Shown in pieces: positions 45,206 through 54,935 of a DNA stretch of 64,000 nucleotides. How positions within the stretch are numbered: the stretch's first letter is position 1; each line of letters opens with the position of its first letter. Below the pieces are notes generated by a model that was not told the origin of the DNA, made no database searches, and worked only from the letters and a program-made list of their open reading frames with translations. Made by a program: the position numbers and the translations under genes. This stretch comes from Paraburkholderia nodosa. GTDB lineage: Bacteria > Pseudomonadota > Gammaproteobacteria > Burkholderiales > Burkholderiaceae. The DNA lies in NCBI RefSeq assembly GCF_001718195.1, contig NZ_MCNV01000003.1:496001-560000 (forward strand). Reading direction: 5' to 3'.

Positions 45206-45525
45206 GTTCGGTTCCCCTGTTGGTTGGCGGCGCCTGCGGCGCCCTGCGCTCACCGGGCGGCAGGCCGCACCGGTTCGCGTGGCACGCCGCCAGGCAGGCG
45301 CGTGCCGTGCAATCCCACGGGATGGCCGCTCGCCAGTCGCCTGCCGCCGTACCGGTCACGCAATCGACGGCGACCGACGGCAACGCGCCAACCCGCTCGC
45401 GAAACGCCTGAGCGATCGCAGCCTCCCATCGGCTTCATTATCGGCCAAACTCGTCCTGGCTGCGTGAATCTTATGCGCGGCACGCGTGCGGGAGCGCCCC
45501 AACACGACCGGCCCGGCCACGCGGC
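45206..45525. other. Intergenic region with no gene seen
   Basis: About 320 bp. The open frames here on both strands lack starts, ribosome sites or family resemblance. I see no hairpin or repeat of note. Confidence 0.5.
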
Positions 45526-46032
45526 TTACCAGATGAACGCCGCCCGCGCGCTGCCGTTCGAGCCCACCGTCACGGCGCTCGTCTTGTCGACGCCCGCATG
45601 GCTCACATGCACGCTGTAGCGGCCAGGACGCACCCTCACGAGCATATAGGGCCCGCGCGAAGTGGTATCGAGCACGCTCGCGCCGTGCGAGTCGGTGATC
45701 TGCACGTGCACGTCCGCGACGTACTCACCGCTGCGCTGGGTAAAGCGCAACGCAAGCGGCCACTGGTGTTCCGCGCCGAGCAGCGCCCTGGATTCGTCCA
45801 GACCCACGCCGCCAGAAACGAACGACACGTCGCCCTGCTGCTGGACTTGCGGCATGCCGCCGCCATTCGTGTTGCCGGCGCTCGTATTGTCGGTGGTCGT
45901 GCCGCCGACGGTGCCCGAGGCATCGGCCTGCTGCGCCGCCGCGCCGCCCGCGTAGCCGAGAGCAAGCGTGGCCGCGAGAATCGTCGCGTAAGCGGTCGTA
46001 TGGATGGGGCGCGAGTTGCGGAAACGCTTCAT
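45526..46032 (-). CDS. Exported protein, carboxypeptidase-regulatory-like, unknown function
   Basis: A 168-residue secreted protein. The signal peptide is about residues 1-34, ending AGGAAAQQ. A Thr/Asn/Gly-rich low-complexity linker (GTTTDNTSAGNTNGGGMPQV) is followed by a short beta-rich domain with RSGEYVADVHVQITDSHGAS and VRVRPGRYSVHVSHAGVDKT, reminiscent of a carboxypeptidase regulatory-like fold. AAAGGAG is well placed before the ATG. It sits downstream of the Do-type protease gene across a strong palindrome, and may be a separate unit. Confidence 0.72.
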   Translation of the reverse strand: MKRFRNSRPIHTTAYATILAATLALGYAGGAAAQQADASGTVGGTTTDNTSAGNTNGGGMPQVQQQGDVSFVSGGVGLDESRALLGAEHQWPLALRFTQRSGEYVADVHVQITDSHGASVLDTTSRGPYMLVRVRPGRYSVHVSHAGVDKTSAVTVGSNGSARAAFIW

Positions 46033-46191
46033 CGATCGCTCCTTTCAGTTTGTCCGATGTAATGCTCGCGCAAGACGCGTGCCCGAGTGGTTCGAGTAAA
46101 AGGTTTTGTGCGCCCCAAAAAAAATCGCCGCCGCCGAGGCCAAAGGCCAACGGGGGCAGCGCAAGTACAACGTAATGAAACCTGCTCTCGC

Positions 46192-46222
46192 CGCGAATCC
46201 GGCGCACGGAGCCGGATTCGCG
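46192..46222. terminator. Strong palindrome after the Do protease gene
   Basis: CGCGAATCCGGC (46192-46203), loop GCACGGA, GCCGGATTCGCG (46211-46222): a perfect 12-bp stem extended by CCTGCT and AGCAGG outside. On the minus strand only TTT follows, so termination is plausible but not typical. Confidence 0.6.
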
Positions 46223-46232
46223 ACAGCAGGGA

Positions 46233-47738
46233 TCAGCCGAGATCGACGGGCACGAAAATCTGTGCGTCGTCTCGCTGGATCAGGAGCGCAATGCTGTTGC
46301 CAGCCTTGGAAACCATTTGCTTGAGCTGATCGGCGCTCGTCACCGGGCGGCCATTCACGGCGAGAATCACGTCGCCGGGCTGGACACCCGCATTTTCGGC
46401 CGCGCCACCCGACTGCTCGACGAGCAGACCGTGATCGAGCGAGCCGTTGCTCTTCTCTTGCGGCGTGAGCGGGCGCACCGCGACGCCGAGGCGACCCTGC
46501 ATCTGCGCCTGCGGAGCGTCGTTCGAAGCCACCTTGGCGTCGCCCAGCGCGCCGATGGTTGCGGTGAGGTCCTTCGTGCTCTTGTCACGCCACACCTGAA
46601 CATCGGCCTTCGTGCCCGGCTTCATGCCCGCGATGAGCGACGGCAAAGCGGACGAATCATCCACGGCCTGGCCGTTCACGGACAGGATCACGTCGCCGGG
46701 CTTCAAACCCGCCTTCGCGGCCGGACCGCTCGCGTCCACCGAGCTCACCAGCGCGCCGCGCGGCTTGTCCATGCCGAACGAGTTGGCGAGCGTCTGGTTC
46801 ATCGACTGCACCGCGACGCCGAGACGTCCGCGGCTCACGTGGCCGGTCTTGACGAGTTCGTCCTTGACCTTGATCGCCTCATTGATCGGGATTGCGAACG
46901 AAAGGCCCTGGAAGCCGCCCGTCTGCGAATAGATCATCGAGTTGATGCCGATGACTTCGCCCTGCAGATTAAACAGCGGGCCGCCCGAATTGCCGGGGTT
47001 GACCGGCACGTCGGTCTGGATGAACGGCGTGTAGTTTTCGTCCGGCAGCGAGCGCGACTTCGCGCTGATGATGCCCGAGGTCACCGTGTTGTCGAAACCG
47101 TACGGCGAGCCGATCGCCACCACCCACTGACCGACCTTGCTTTGACGCGGGTCGCCGATCTTCACGGTCGGCAGGTCCTTCGCGTCGATCTTGAGCACAG
47201 CGACGTCCGACTGCTTGTCCGCGCCCACGACCTTCGCCTTGTATTCGCGCTTGTCGGTGAGCTTCACCGTCACGACGTTGGCGCCGTCCACGACGTGCGC
47301 GTTCGTGAGAATGTAGCCGTCCGGGCTGACGATGAAGCCCGAGCCGAGGCTCGCGCTCGGCTGGTCGGCCTGCGGACCATTGTCGCCGCCGCCCATGCCG
47401 GGCGCGCCACCATAGAAGTGCTTGAAGAACTGGTAGAACGGATCGCTCGGATCGATCGGCAGTTGCTGCGAGCCGCTGCCGCCGCTGCGCAGCGCCGTCT
47501 GCTTCACGACGTGCTTGGCGCTGATGTTGACCACCGCGGGCCCGTAGGTTTCCACGAGACCAGAGAAGTCGGGAATGCCAGTCTTGGCTGCGGCTTCGGC
47601 GGGCATCATCGCCGCGGCCTGGGCCTGAGAAATGACCTGCGGAGCAGGCAGATCACGGTGCCCTGCTACGTAGCCCGCCGACAATGCGACGACCACGGCG
47701 GCTGCCACGGCACTGCGGGAAAGCACTTTTGTATTCAT
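46233..47738 (-). CDS. mucD: Do/DegP-type periplasmic serine endoprotease (MucD-like)
   Basis: A 501-residue envelope protease and chaperone. An N-terminal signal or anchor segment is followed by the trypsin-like domain with His in ILTNAHVVDGANVV, Asp in SDVAVLKIDAKDLP and Ser in NPGNSGGPLFNLQGEVIG. Two PDZ domains follow (RLGVAVQSMNQTLANSF with LKPGDVILSVNG, and VAVRPLTPQEKSNGS with VQPGDVILAVNG). AAGGAG six bases upstream supports the ATG at 47738. It lies downstream of a two-component system on the same strand, as expected for envelope-stress loci. Confidence 0.94.
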   Translation of the reverse strand: MNTKVLSRSAVAAAVVVALSAGYVAGHRDLPAPQVISQAQAAAMMPAEAAAKTGIPDFSGLVETYGPAVVNISAKHVVKQTALRSGGSGSQQLPIDPSDPFYQFFKHFYGGAPGMGGGDNGPQADQPSASLGSGFIVSPDGYILTNAHVVDGANVVTVKLTDKREYKAKVVGADKQSDVAVLKIDAKDLPTVKIGDPRQSKVGQWVVAIGSPYGFDNTVTSGIISAKSRSLPDENYTPFIQTDVPVNPGNSGGPLFNLQGEVIGINSMIYSQTGGFQGLSFAIPINEAIKVKDELVKTGHVSRGRLGVAVQSMNQTLANSFGMDKPRGALVSSVDASGPAAKAGLKPGDVILSVNGQAVDDSSALPSLIAGMKPGTKADVQVWRDKSTKDLTATIGALGDAKVASNDAPQAQMQGRLGVAVRPLTPQEKSNGSLDHGLLVEQSGGAAENAGVQPGDVILAVNGRPVTSADQLKQMVSKAGNSIALLIQRDDAQIFVPVDLG

Positions 47739-47874
47739 TGCGGACTCCTTGCGCGGGGTACTCATCACGACGTACCGAAGAGTAAGCCGTGTCGCTTAAA
47801 GGAGTCTTAAGTACGCGGAAATCGCAATAATCGCGCAAACGCCCGCGCGGCGGGCATTTGCGGGCGATTCGGAG

Positions 47875-49176
47875 TCAGAACCGCACGTCCACGAGCAGGC
47901 CGCCTGCGGGCGAATCGCCGAGTGTGATGGTCGCGTCGTGCTGATCCGCGATTCGGCGCACGATAGCGAGCCCGAGTCCCGTGCCGGCGATATCGGTGCG
48001 CGCGCGATTCGCGCCTGCGCCCACGCGATAAAAGCGATCGAACACGCGCGCGCGCTCCTCTTCCGGGATGCCCGGCCCGCTGTCCGCGATGCGCACGTGC
48101 GCACGCCCGTCGACGACGGCGAGGCTCACGTCCACGCGGCCGCCCGCGGGCGTGTACTTGGTCGCGTTGTCGAGCAGGTTGTTGAGCATCACGCGCAATG
48201 CATCGGCGTCGCCATGCACGCTCGCCGCCGCGCTTTCCTCGATGCCGAGATCGACGCCGCGCTGCTGCGCGAGCGGCGCATGGTTGAGCACGCAATCATC
48301 GAGCAGCGCATGCAGATCGACGTTCTGCGCGCGCGCGTGACCGTCGGGTTCGGAGCGCGCGAGGGCGAGCAGCTGCTCGGCAAGACGCGTGGCGCGCGTC
48401 ACGCCCGCCTGCAGATCGACGAGCGCTTCGCGACGCGTTTCGTCATCCTTTGCGCGCGCAACGAGTTGCGCCTGGATCTGCACGGCCGCCAGCGGCGTGC
48501 GCAACTCGTGTGCAGCGTCGGCGACGAAGGCCTTCTGTGTGTCGATGGCTTGCGCGAGGCGTTCGAGCAGCGCGTTCAACGCATGCACGAGCGGCGTGAC
48601 TTCGCGCGGCAGACGCTCTTCGGGCAGCGGATCGAGCGCTTCGGGATGACGCGTGTCGAGCGCGCGCGCAACGCGCGAGAGCGGCCTGAGCCCACGCCCC
48701 ACCATGATCCAGACCGCGATGCCGAGAAACGGCAGCACCACGATGAGCGGCCAGAGCGTGCGCAACGCGACGTTCGCGGCGAGACGGTTGCGCACGGAAA
48801 CGGGCTGCGCGAGCTGCACGACGTTGTCGCCGACGATCGCGCCGTACACGCGCCAGTCGCCGCGGTCGGTGCGCTCCGTCGAAAAGCCGAGTTCCGCACG
48901 CGGCGCGAGCGGCGCACGCGGATGCGAGTAGTACATGAGCACGCCGTTGCGATTCCAGATCTGCAGCACGATGCCTTCGTCGCCCGTGTCGCGCGAACTG
49001 AGGATCTCGTTGAATGGCTCGGAGGGCAGCGCCTCGGCGATTTCCTGCAGCTGGTAGTCGAACAGCTCGTTGGCTTCGGCGAGCGCCTGGCGGTAGATCA
49101 GCCAGCCCGCGAGCCCAACGCCCGCGACGACGATCGCGAGCAGCCAGAACAGCAGTTGTCGTCGGATGGAACTCAT
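47875..49176 (-). CDS. Two-component sensor histidine kinase (QseC/PmrB type)
   Basis: A 433-residue membrane kinase. Two transmembrane helices (residues ~8-28 and ~140-160) enclose a small periplasmic domain. HAMP and dimerisation regions lead to the H-box VADAAHELRTPLAAV. The ATPase has N-box NNLLDNATKYTP, G1 IADSGPGIPEEER and G2 GTGLGLAIVRRIAD. It resembles QseC/PmrB kinases. It lies 67 bp downstream of its response regulator on the same strand. Signal unknown; envelope or cation sensing is an inference from the family and the adjacent protease. Confidence 0.92.
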   Translation of the reverse strand: MSSIRRQLLFWLLAIVVAGVGLAGWLIYRQALAEANELFDYQLQEIAEALPSEPFNEILSSRDTGDEGIVLQIWNRNGVLMYYSHPRAPLAPRAELGFSTERTDRGDWRVYGAIVGDNVVQLAQPVSVRNRLAANVALRTLWPLIVVLPFLGIAVWIMVGRGLRPLSRVARALDTRHPEALDPLPEERLPREVTPLVHALNALLERLAQAIDTQKAFVADAAHELRTPLAAVQIQAQLVARAKDDETRREALVDLQAGVTRATRLAEQLLALARSEPDGHARAQNVDLHALLDDCVLNHAPLAQQRGVDLGIEESAAASVHGDADALRVMLNNLLDNATKYTPAGGRVDVSLAVVDGRAHVRIADSGPGIPEEERARVFDRFYRVGAGANRARTDIAGTGLGLAIVRRIADQHDATITLGDSPAGGLLVDVRF

Positions 49177-49243
49177 CGGCTAACGGGGTCTCCCTGTCGA
49201 TCCGGAGCTAGCGCTTTGGCGCTTACGCACTTGATTACCTGCT

Positions 49244-49906
49244 TCATGTGTCTTTGGAGATCATGTAGCCGAGGCCGCGCACGTTGCGGATCAGGTCGGC
49301 CCCGAGCTTCTTGCGCAGCGCGTGAATATAGACCTCGACGGTATTGCTGCCGATCTCCTCGCCCCATCCGTACATCTTCTCTTCGAGCTGGGATTTCGAG
49401 AGCACCGCGCCCGGTCGCGCGAGCAGCGCTTCGAGCAGCGCGAATTCGCGCGCCGAGAGCGCGACGGGCGAACCGTCCTGGGTGACCTGGTGCGAAGCCG
49501 GATCGAGCGTGATCGAGCCGTGGCGGATGGTCGAATCGCTGCGGCCCGCCTGGCGGCGGATCAGCGCTCGCATGCGTGCGCCCAGTTCATCGAGATCGAA
49601 GGGCTTGATGAGGTAGTCGTCCGCACCGGCGTCGAGACCCTTCACGCGATCGGCCACGGCGTCGCGCGCCGTGAGGATCAGCACGGGCAGTGCCGCGCCG
49701 CGCGCGCGTAGCGTGCGCAGCACGTCGAGACCGTCGCGCCGCGGCAATCCGAGATCGAGCAGCATGAGATCGTAAGAATCCGCGCTCGCGGCCGAGAGGG
49801 CGGCGTCGCCGTCTTCGACCCAGTCGACCGCGAAGCCTTCGCCGCGCAGCGCCTTGCGCACGCCTTCGGCGATCATGCGGTCATCTTCGACTAGCAGTAT
49901 GCGCAT
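49244..49906 (-). CDS. OmpR/PhoB-family response regulator (QseB/PmrA type)
   Basis: A 220-residue regulator. The receiver domain has acidic Asp8/Asp9, phospho-acceptor Asp51 and Lys101; the effector is a winged helix (SAREFALLEALLARPGAVLS, NTVEVYIHALRKKLGADLIR, NVRGLGYM). It precedes the sensor kinase gene. A TAGAAT box on the minus strand at 49967-49972 may be the promoter. Downstream genes on the same strand (kinase, Do protease) are candidate members of its regulon. Confidence 0.93.
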   Translation of the reverse strand: MRILLVEDDRMIAEGVRKALRGEGFAVDWVEDGDAALSAASADSYDLMLLDLGLPRRDGLDVLRTLRARGAALPVLILTARDAVADRVKGLDAGADDYLIKPFDLDELGARMRALIRRQAGRSDSTIRHGSITLDPASHQVTQDGSPVALSAREFALLEALLARPGAVLSKSQLEEKMYGWGEEIGSNTVEVYIHALRKKLGADLIRNVRGLGYMISKDT

Positions 49907-50336
49907 CGTAATATTGGCCGGGCGGCGCTGCTGCGCCGCGCTGCGTGAGTGGATGAGGATGCGAGCATTCTAGCGCCTGAACAGGGGCGCCGCGCCGCTG
50001 CGGCACGCAGCCGGTCGCGAGGCAATGGCGCGCGGCATGGGCACATTATCGGCAGTGTTTGAATCACGCCACGCAATGTGCAACGTTTTCTTGCGGCAAT
50101 GCGCGCACGCGGCGCGAGGTCTTTACAATGTGCGCTTTTGCGGCGCTCCACTCGTGATTCGGCCGCGATGCGCGCGTGCAGGCTTGTACAGTACGTTCAA
50201 GCGAGCGCATCGCGCGCGCACCGAGAATCACACGCCGCCCTGATTTTCGCGCCCGCGCGCAGCACCGGTGAGTCCCCTCTTTCCGTGCGCCGCGCCCGGC
50301 CCAAGCACCGCCCCTGCACTCGCCCGAACGCTTTTC
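49907..50336. other. Intergenic region between response regulator and dacB
   Basis: About 430 bp between divergent genes. It has the minus-strand TAGAAT box (49967-49972) and, toward dacB, TTTACAATGTGCGC and TTGTACAGTACG stretches that may belong to a plus-strand promoter. No gene is convincing. A GTG at 50268 is an alternative dacB start. Confidence 0.45.
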
Positions 50337-52019
50337 ATGCTGCCCGCTTCGCTGTCCCGCCTACGCTCTTTGCTCAGACTGCCTGCCTCGCGCTCCAACC
50401 GCACGCATCGCACCGCCGCCACTGCGCGCCTGCCTCGACCGCTCGCCCTCATGCTCGCCTGCGCCGCGCTCGCCGCGGGCTTCGCCGCCGCGCCGGCCGC
50501 GTACGCGCAGCCCGAAGGCGCGCGCATTCCCACGGTCAACGTGACCACGGTGCTGCCGCCCACCGTGATGGCAGGCCTCGAGCGCGCACACGTGCCGCTC
50601 TCGTCGGTCAGCGTGGTGATCGAAAAGGTCGGCGACCGCCAGCCGAGCGTCGCCGTGAATGCCGGCCAGCCGATGATGCCCGCCTCGACGATGAAACTCG
50701 TCACGACGTGGAGCGGCCTCGCGATGCTCGGTCCCGACTATCGCTGGAAAACGAGCGCCTATACCGACGGCGAAGTCGATGCGAGCGGCACGCTGCACGG
50801 CAACCTCTATATCAAGGGCACCGGCGACCCGAAGCTCGTGCCCGAAGAGCTGATCGACCTCGTGCAGAAGATTCGCGCCGCGGGCGTCGCGCGCATCGAC
50901 GGCGCACTCGTGCTCGACAAGAGCGAGTTCGATCCGTCCACGCGCGACCTGCCCTCGTTCGACGGCGACGACAGCGCGCCCTACAACGTCGGCCCCGATC
51001 CGCTGATGTACGCGTTCAAGTCGGTCTCGTTCACGTTCTTGCCCTCCCGCGAGGGGGTGTCGATCGATGTGGTGCCGCCCGTTGCGCAGTGGCAAATCGA
51101 CAACCAGATCCGCGAGCGCGCCGGCGCGTGCGGCGGCATGCTGCCGAGCCCGCAGGTTTCGCCGGGCGGCAACGGCGTCGTCACCGCGAGCTTCGCGGGC
51201 AGCTACGCCATGCGCTGCGGCGAGCGCACGCTCAACATGGCCGCGCCCGTGGACCACAGCACGTTCTTCGCGGACGGCTTCCTCGCCCTCTGGCAGCAAA
51301 CGGGCAGCAGCCTCTTCGCCACGCCGTCTGGCGCGGTGCGCGAAGGCGTCGTGCCGCCGCGCGCACGTCTGCTCGCCGTGCACCAGAGCCCGCCGCTCTC
51401 GGACGTCGTGCACGACATCAACAAGTTCAGCAACAACGTGATGGCGCGCAACCTGTTCCTCACGCTCGGCGCCGTCGAGGGCAAAGCGCCTGCGACTACG
51501 GCCAAGGCCGCCACGGCCGTCAATACGTACCTGCGGCGCAGCGGCCTGAACATGCCCGAACTCGTGCTCGACAACGGCTGCGGCCTCTCGCGCGAAGAGC
51601 ACGTCAGCGCGCTCTCGCTCGCCAACCTGCTGCAGAACGCGAACGCGAGCCCGGTCGCGCAGGTGTTCATCGACTCGCTGCCGATCGTCGGCGTGGACGG
51701 CACGATGCGCAACCGCCTCACCAACGCAGGCGTGGAAGGCAACGCGCATATCAAGACGGGCACGCTGCGCGACGTGCGCGCGATCGCCGGTTACGTGGCG
51801 GCCGAGAATGGCGAGAGCTGGATCGTGGTGAGCCTCATCAACGATCCGCGCGCCGAGGCCGCACGCGCCGCGCACGACGCGCTGCTCGAGTGGGTCTACA
51901 AGGGCATGCCCGAAGAAAAGCCCGTGTATGTCGAGCCGCATCCGAAGCGCGCGGCGAAAGCGTCGAAGGGCGAGAAGGCCACGCACAAAACTCCGGCCAG
52001 ACGACGCGGCGCGCATTGA
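50337..52019 (+). CDS. dacB: D-alanyl-D-alanine carboxypeptidase/endopeptidase (PBP4)
   Basis: A 560-residue class C penicillin-binding protein (peptidase family S13) that trims peptidoglycan cross-links in the periplasm. Active-site motifs are PASTMKLVTT (SxxK), KFSNNVMAR (SxN) and IKTGTLRDVR (KTG). The family insertion between SxxK and SxN is present. A signal peptide ending AAYAQ follows a basic N-terminal stretch; starts at GTG 50268, ATG 50337 or ATG 50452 are possible, and I chose 50337. The C-terminus is basic (PKRAAKASKGEKATHKTPAR). A repeat overlaps its stop. Confidence 0.92.
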   Translation: MLPASLSRLRSLLRLPASRSNRTHRTAATARLPRPLALMLACAALAAGFAAAPAAYAQPEGARIPTVNVTTVLPPTVMAGLERAHVPLSSVSVVIEKVGDRQPSVAVNAGQPMMPASTMKLVTTWSGLAMLGPDYRWKTSAYTDGEVDASGTLHGNLYIKGTGDPKLVPEELIDLVQKIRAAGVARIDGALVLDKSEFDPSTRDLPSFDGDDSAPYNVGPDPLMYAFKSVSFTFLPSREGVSIDVVPPVAQWQIDNQIRERAGACGGMLPSPQVSPGGNGVVTASFAGSYAMRCGERTLNMAAPVDHSTFFADGFLALWQQTGSSLFATPSGAVREGVVPPRARLLAVHQSPPLSDVVHDINKFSNNVMARNLFLTLGAVEGKAPATTAKAATAVNTYLRRSGLNMPELVLDNGCGLSREEHVSALSLANLLQNANASPVAQVFIDSLPIVGVDGTMRNRLTNAGVEGNAHIKTGTLRDVRAIAGYVAAENGESWIVVSLINDPRAEAARAAHDALLEWVYKGMPEEKPVYVEPHPKRAAKASKGEKATHKTPARRRGAH

Positions 52020-52048
52020 CCACGCGCATTGACCACGCATTGACCACG
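52013..52048. repeat. Three copies of a 12-bp unit across the dacB stop
   Basis: GCATTGACCACG occurs at 52013-52024, 52026-52037 and 52037-52048. The first copy contains the dacB stop codon. A looser repeat (GAGCACGCTG twice) follows at about 52055-52085. Confidence 0.85.
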
Positions 52049-52374
52049 TGCCGGGAGCACGCTGATTGCACCCGGCGAGCACGCTGTGTGCACGCCGGGC
52101 GGGCGCCGCGGACCTGTCCCCGTGCGCCTCACCCGAGCGCGCCGCCGCGCGCCGGGCTCGAATCTTTCCTCTAGCAAAGCGCCGCCCGTCCTGGGCGCGA
52201 GGCGTGTACCCTGACGGGCAAAGGCCGAAGGCGCGTCATAAAAATCTGTCATACGCGCCCGCCAATCGAGCCGCGCGCCCGTAAGAACGCGCACTAACGC
52301 GGCCGACAAGACATGAGACTACAACCGCCGCGCTGTCCACCAGCGCCGCCCACGGGACAAGGAGGACGACGTTC
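52020..52374. other. Repeat-rich intergenic region
   Basis: About 355 bp after dacB. It holds the repeats described separately and, near its end, the ribosome site AAGGAGGA of the next gene. No gene is supported. Confidence 0.5.
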
Positions 52375-53349
52375 GTGCAGTTCGATGCGCAATGGCTGCT
52401 GCTCGCCCTCGCCCCCGTATTTCTCGCCTGCATCGGCTGGGAAGCGTGGCATCTCTCCCACACGCGGCCGCGCACTGCATCGAACGCCACCCCCGACAGC
52501 GCCCGCTACGCCTGGCCCGATACGCTGTGCAACGCCGCGCTCGCGCTCATGCACCAGGGCGCCGACAAACTTGCGTGGCTCGTCGCGGTGCCCGTCTATG
52601 CCTACGTCTACCGGCACTTCCGGCTCGTTTCGTGGCAGCCGGGGCTCGTCGCATGGTTCGCACTCTTTATCGGGCAGGACCTGCTCTACTACGTGTTTCA
52701 CCGCGCGAGCCATCGCGTGCGCTGGCTCTGGGCCGCGCACGTCGTCCACCATTCGTCGGTGCGCCTGAACCTTTCCACGGCGTTTCGCCAGAGCCTCATG
52801 TACCCCGTGGCGGGCATGTGGCTGTTCTGGGTTCCGCTCGCCATGCTCGGCTTCACGCCGGAGCAGATCGTCGCGATCGTGCTCGTCAATCTCGCGTTTC
52901 AGTTCTTCGTGCATACCCAGGCCGTAGGCAAGCTCGGCTGGCTCGAATACGTATTCAACACGCCGTCGATGCATCGCGTCCATCACGCGCGTAACGCACG
53001 CTATATCGACCGCAATTACGCCGGCGTGCTCGCGATCTGGGACCGCCTGTTCGGCAGCTATGTCGAGGAAGACGCACACGACGCGCCCGATTACGGCATC
53101 GTCAAGCCGCTTGCGTCATGCAATCCGCTCAAGGCGACGTTTCACGAATGGCTCGCGATGGCGCGGGACTTCGCGCGCATGCCCGACTGGCGCTCGCGCC
53201 TCGCCGCGCTCTTCGCACCGCCCGATTGGTGCGAGCGCCACGACGCGCTCGGCCTCGCATCCGTGACGGCGCCGGCGACACCCGTGGGAACGCGCTACGG
53301 CGTGCCGGAAAACAACACCGAGGGTGAGTTCGGGTCGCGCAATAGCTGA
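52375..53349 (+). CDS. Fatty acid hydroxylase / sterol desaturase superfamily membrane protein
   Basis: A 324-residue di-iron membrane oxygenase-fold protein. The eight-histidine signature is visible as HRASH, HVVHHSSVRLN and HRVHHARN, with FVHTQAVGKLG. Four or more hydrophobic segments surround them (QWLLLALAPVFLACIGW, GLVAWFALFIGQDLLYYVF, LYPVAGMW-like). GTG start at 52375 with GGAGG nine bases upstream. In other bacteria such proteins modify ornithine lipids, hopanoids or carotenoids; the substrate here is unknown. Its close relation to alkylglycerol monooxygenase-like proteins is suggested by the His spacing. Confidence 0.9.
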   Translation: MQFDAQWLLLALAPVFLACIGWEAWHLSHTRPRTASNATPDSARYAWPDTLCNAALALMHQGADKLAWLVAVPVYAYVYRHFRLVSWQPGLVAWFALFIGQDLLYYVFHRASHRVRWLWAAHVVHHSSVRLNLSTAFRQSLMYPVAGMWLFWVPLAMLGFTPEQIVAIVLVNLAFQFFVHTQAVGKLGWLEYVFNTPSMHRVHHARNARYIDRNYAGVLAIWDRLFGSYVEEDAHDAPDYGIVKPLASCNPLKATFHEWLAMARDFARMPDWRSRLAALFAPPDWCERHDALGLASVTAPATPVGTRYGVPENNTEGEFGSRNS

Positions 53350-53524
53350 GAGATTGCGTAGTCTGTCGGCCTTGGCCCTGACCCTGGGACAGCAGCACAC
53401 AGGGGGTGCATGCAAGGCCGGCGATCGAGAAAAACATCGACAACGGGGCAGCTGCTCGTGCCACGAGCACCCGTTGCATGAGTAGGCAGGCATGGCATCA
53501 AAGGCCACACACAGAGGAGATGAA

Positions 53525-54925
53525 GTGAATATGAAGCATCAAGGACCGAGACACCGTAAGCTGTTGCGCGCCACCCAGATCGCTGCCGCGAGCGCCGCCT
53601 TTGCGCTGCTCGCCGCCTGCGGTGGTGGCAGCAGTGGGAACAACAACGCGAGCACGCCGCCGCCCTCGGGCGTCAACATGCAGGTGGTGGCGTTCGGCAC
53701 GAGCCTGACAGACGCGGGCACGTATTCGGAGCAGATTCTGCCGGGCTTCGGCGGCGGCCGCTTCACGACCAACCCGGGCGAGGTCTGGGCGCAGCATGTG
53801 TCCGAGTACTTCGGCAACACGCTATCGCCCGCCTTCGAAGGCGGCTTCGGTCTGCCGCTCACGGCCACGGGCGGGCTCGACTACGCGCAAGGCGGCGCGC
53901 TGGTGACGGGCGGCGGCGTGGCGAATACCAGCGCCGTGATCTCCGCCGCGAGCGAGCAGCCGGTCACGTGGCAGCTCCAGCAGTACCTGGCGCAGCACGG
54001 CAGCTTCAATGCGAATCAGCTCGTGCTCGTGGAAGGCGGCGCGAATGAAATCCTGAATCTGCTGAACGTGCCCACTAACGGCAGCCCCACGGGCCTGGCG
54101 TTGTTCGGCGCGGCGCTCGCGGCCACTCCGTTTTCGACGCTCGTCAACGATCCCGCGACGCAGCAGAGCACGGTTGCGAGCCTGATGCAGTCGGGCTTCA
54201 CCCAAGCGCAGGCAACAGCCTTGGTGCCCGCCGCCATCGCGCTCGGTATCGTCACGAACCCGAACTACGCCTCCAGCTTCGCCTCGATCGCCCCGGTCCT
54301 CACAGCAGCGGGCACGCTGGGCGCGCTCGTCCATGCGGATATCGTCCCCGGCAATCCGAAGATCGCGGTCGTCACGGTGCCCGACATCGGCAAGACGCCG
54401 GCGGCGCTGAAGGCTGATGCCGCCATCGGCGCAACGCCCGGCTCCGCGAGCTCGGCCGACCAGGCGCTCTCGCTCATTTCGGCGATGTACAACCTGACGC
54501 TGATCAAGGCGACCGCAGCCGACGTGCAGGCGAAGAAGGTCGTGCTGGTCGATACGTTCTCGTGGCTCGATCAGTCGATCGCGAACGCGGCCAGCCTCGG
54601 CTTCACCGTGACGAACACGGATACGGCCTGTAACCTCACGGCCATGACGAACAGCGCGACCAACTACGCGCTCGCCAATCCGAAGGCTACGTTGGGGCTG
54701 GACCCGGCCACGACGCCGCAAGCCACCATCAACGCGTACGCCGCGGCCTACGGCCAGAACTTCGGCAGCTCGCTGTTCTGCTCGCCGCAAACGCTGACGA
54801 CGGCCAACGCGCCCACGACCTACATGTTCGCGGATCTCGTGCACCCGACCACGGCGCTGCATTCGCAGTTCGCGACGTACGTCGAAAAGCAGCTGGCTGC
54901 TGCGGGCATCGGCAAGGCGCCCTGA
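53525..54925 (+). CDS. GDSL/SGNH-family esterase lipoprotein
   Basis: A 466-residue lipoprotein. The lipobox LLAAC anchors it (Cys near residue 31), then a short Gly/Ser/Asn-rich linker. The esterase domain has block I VVAFGTSLTDAGTYS (a GTSL variant of GDSL), block III VEGGANEILNLL and block V ADLVHPTTALHS with the catalytic Asp and His. GAGGAG five bases before the GTG at 53525 favours that start; ATG 53531 is nearly equivalent. It is exposed on the envelope; the ester substrate is unknown. Confidence 0.88.
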   Translation: MNMKHQGPRHRKLLRATQIAAASAAFALLAACGGGSSGNNNASTPPPSGVNMQVVAFGTSLTDAGTYSEQILPGFGGGRFTTNPGEVWAQHVSEYFGNTLSPAFEGGFGLPLTATGGLDYAQGGALVTGGGVANTSAVISAASEQPVTWQLQQYLAQHGSFNANQLVLVEGGANEILNLLNVPTNGSPTGLALFGAALAATPFSTLVNDPATQQSTVASLMQSGFTQAQATALVPAAIALGIVTNPNYASSFASIAPVLTAAGTLGALVHADIVPGNPKIAVVTVPDIGKTPAALKADAAIGATPGSASSADQALSLISAMYNLTLIKATAADVQAKKVVLVDTFSWLDQSIANAASLGFTVTNTDTACNLTAMTNSATNYALANPKATLGLDPATTPQATINAYAAAYGQNFGSSLFCSPQTLTTANAPTTYMFADLVHPTTALHSQFATYVEKQLAAAGIGKAP

Positions 54926-54935
54926 TAAGCGTCGC

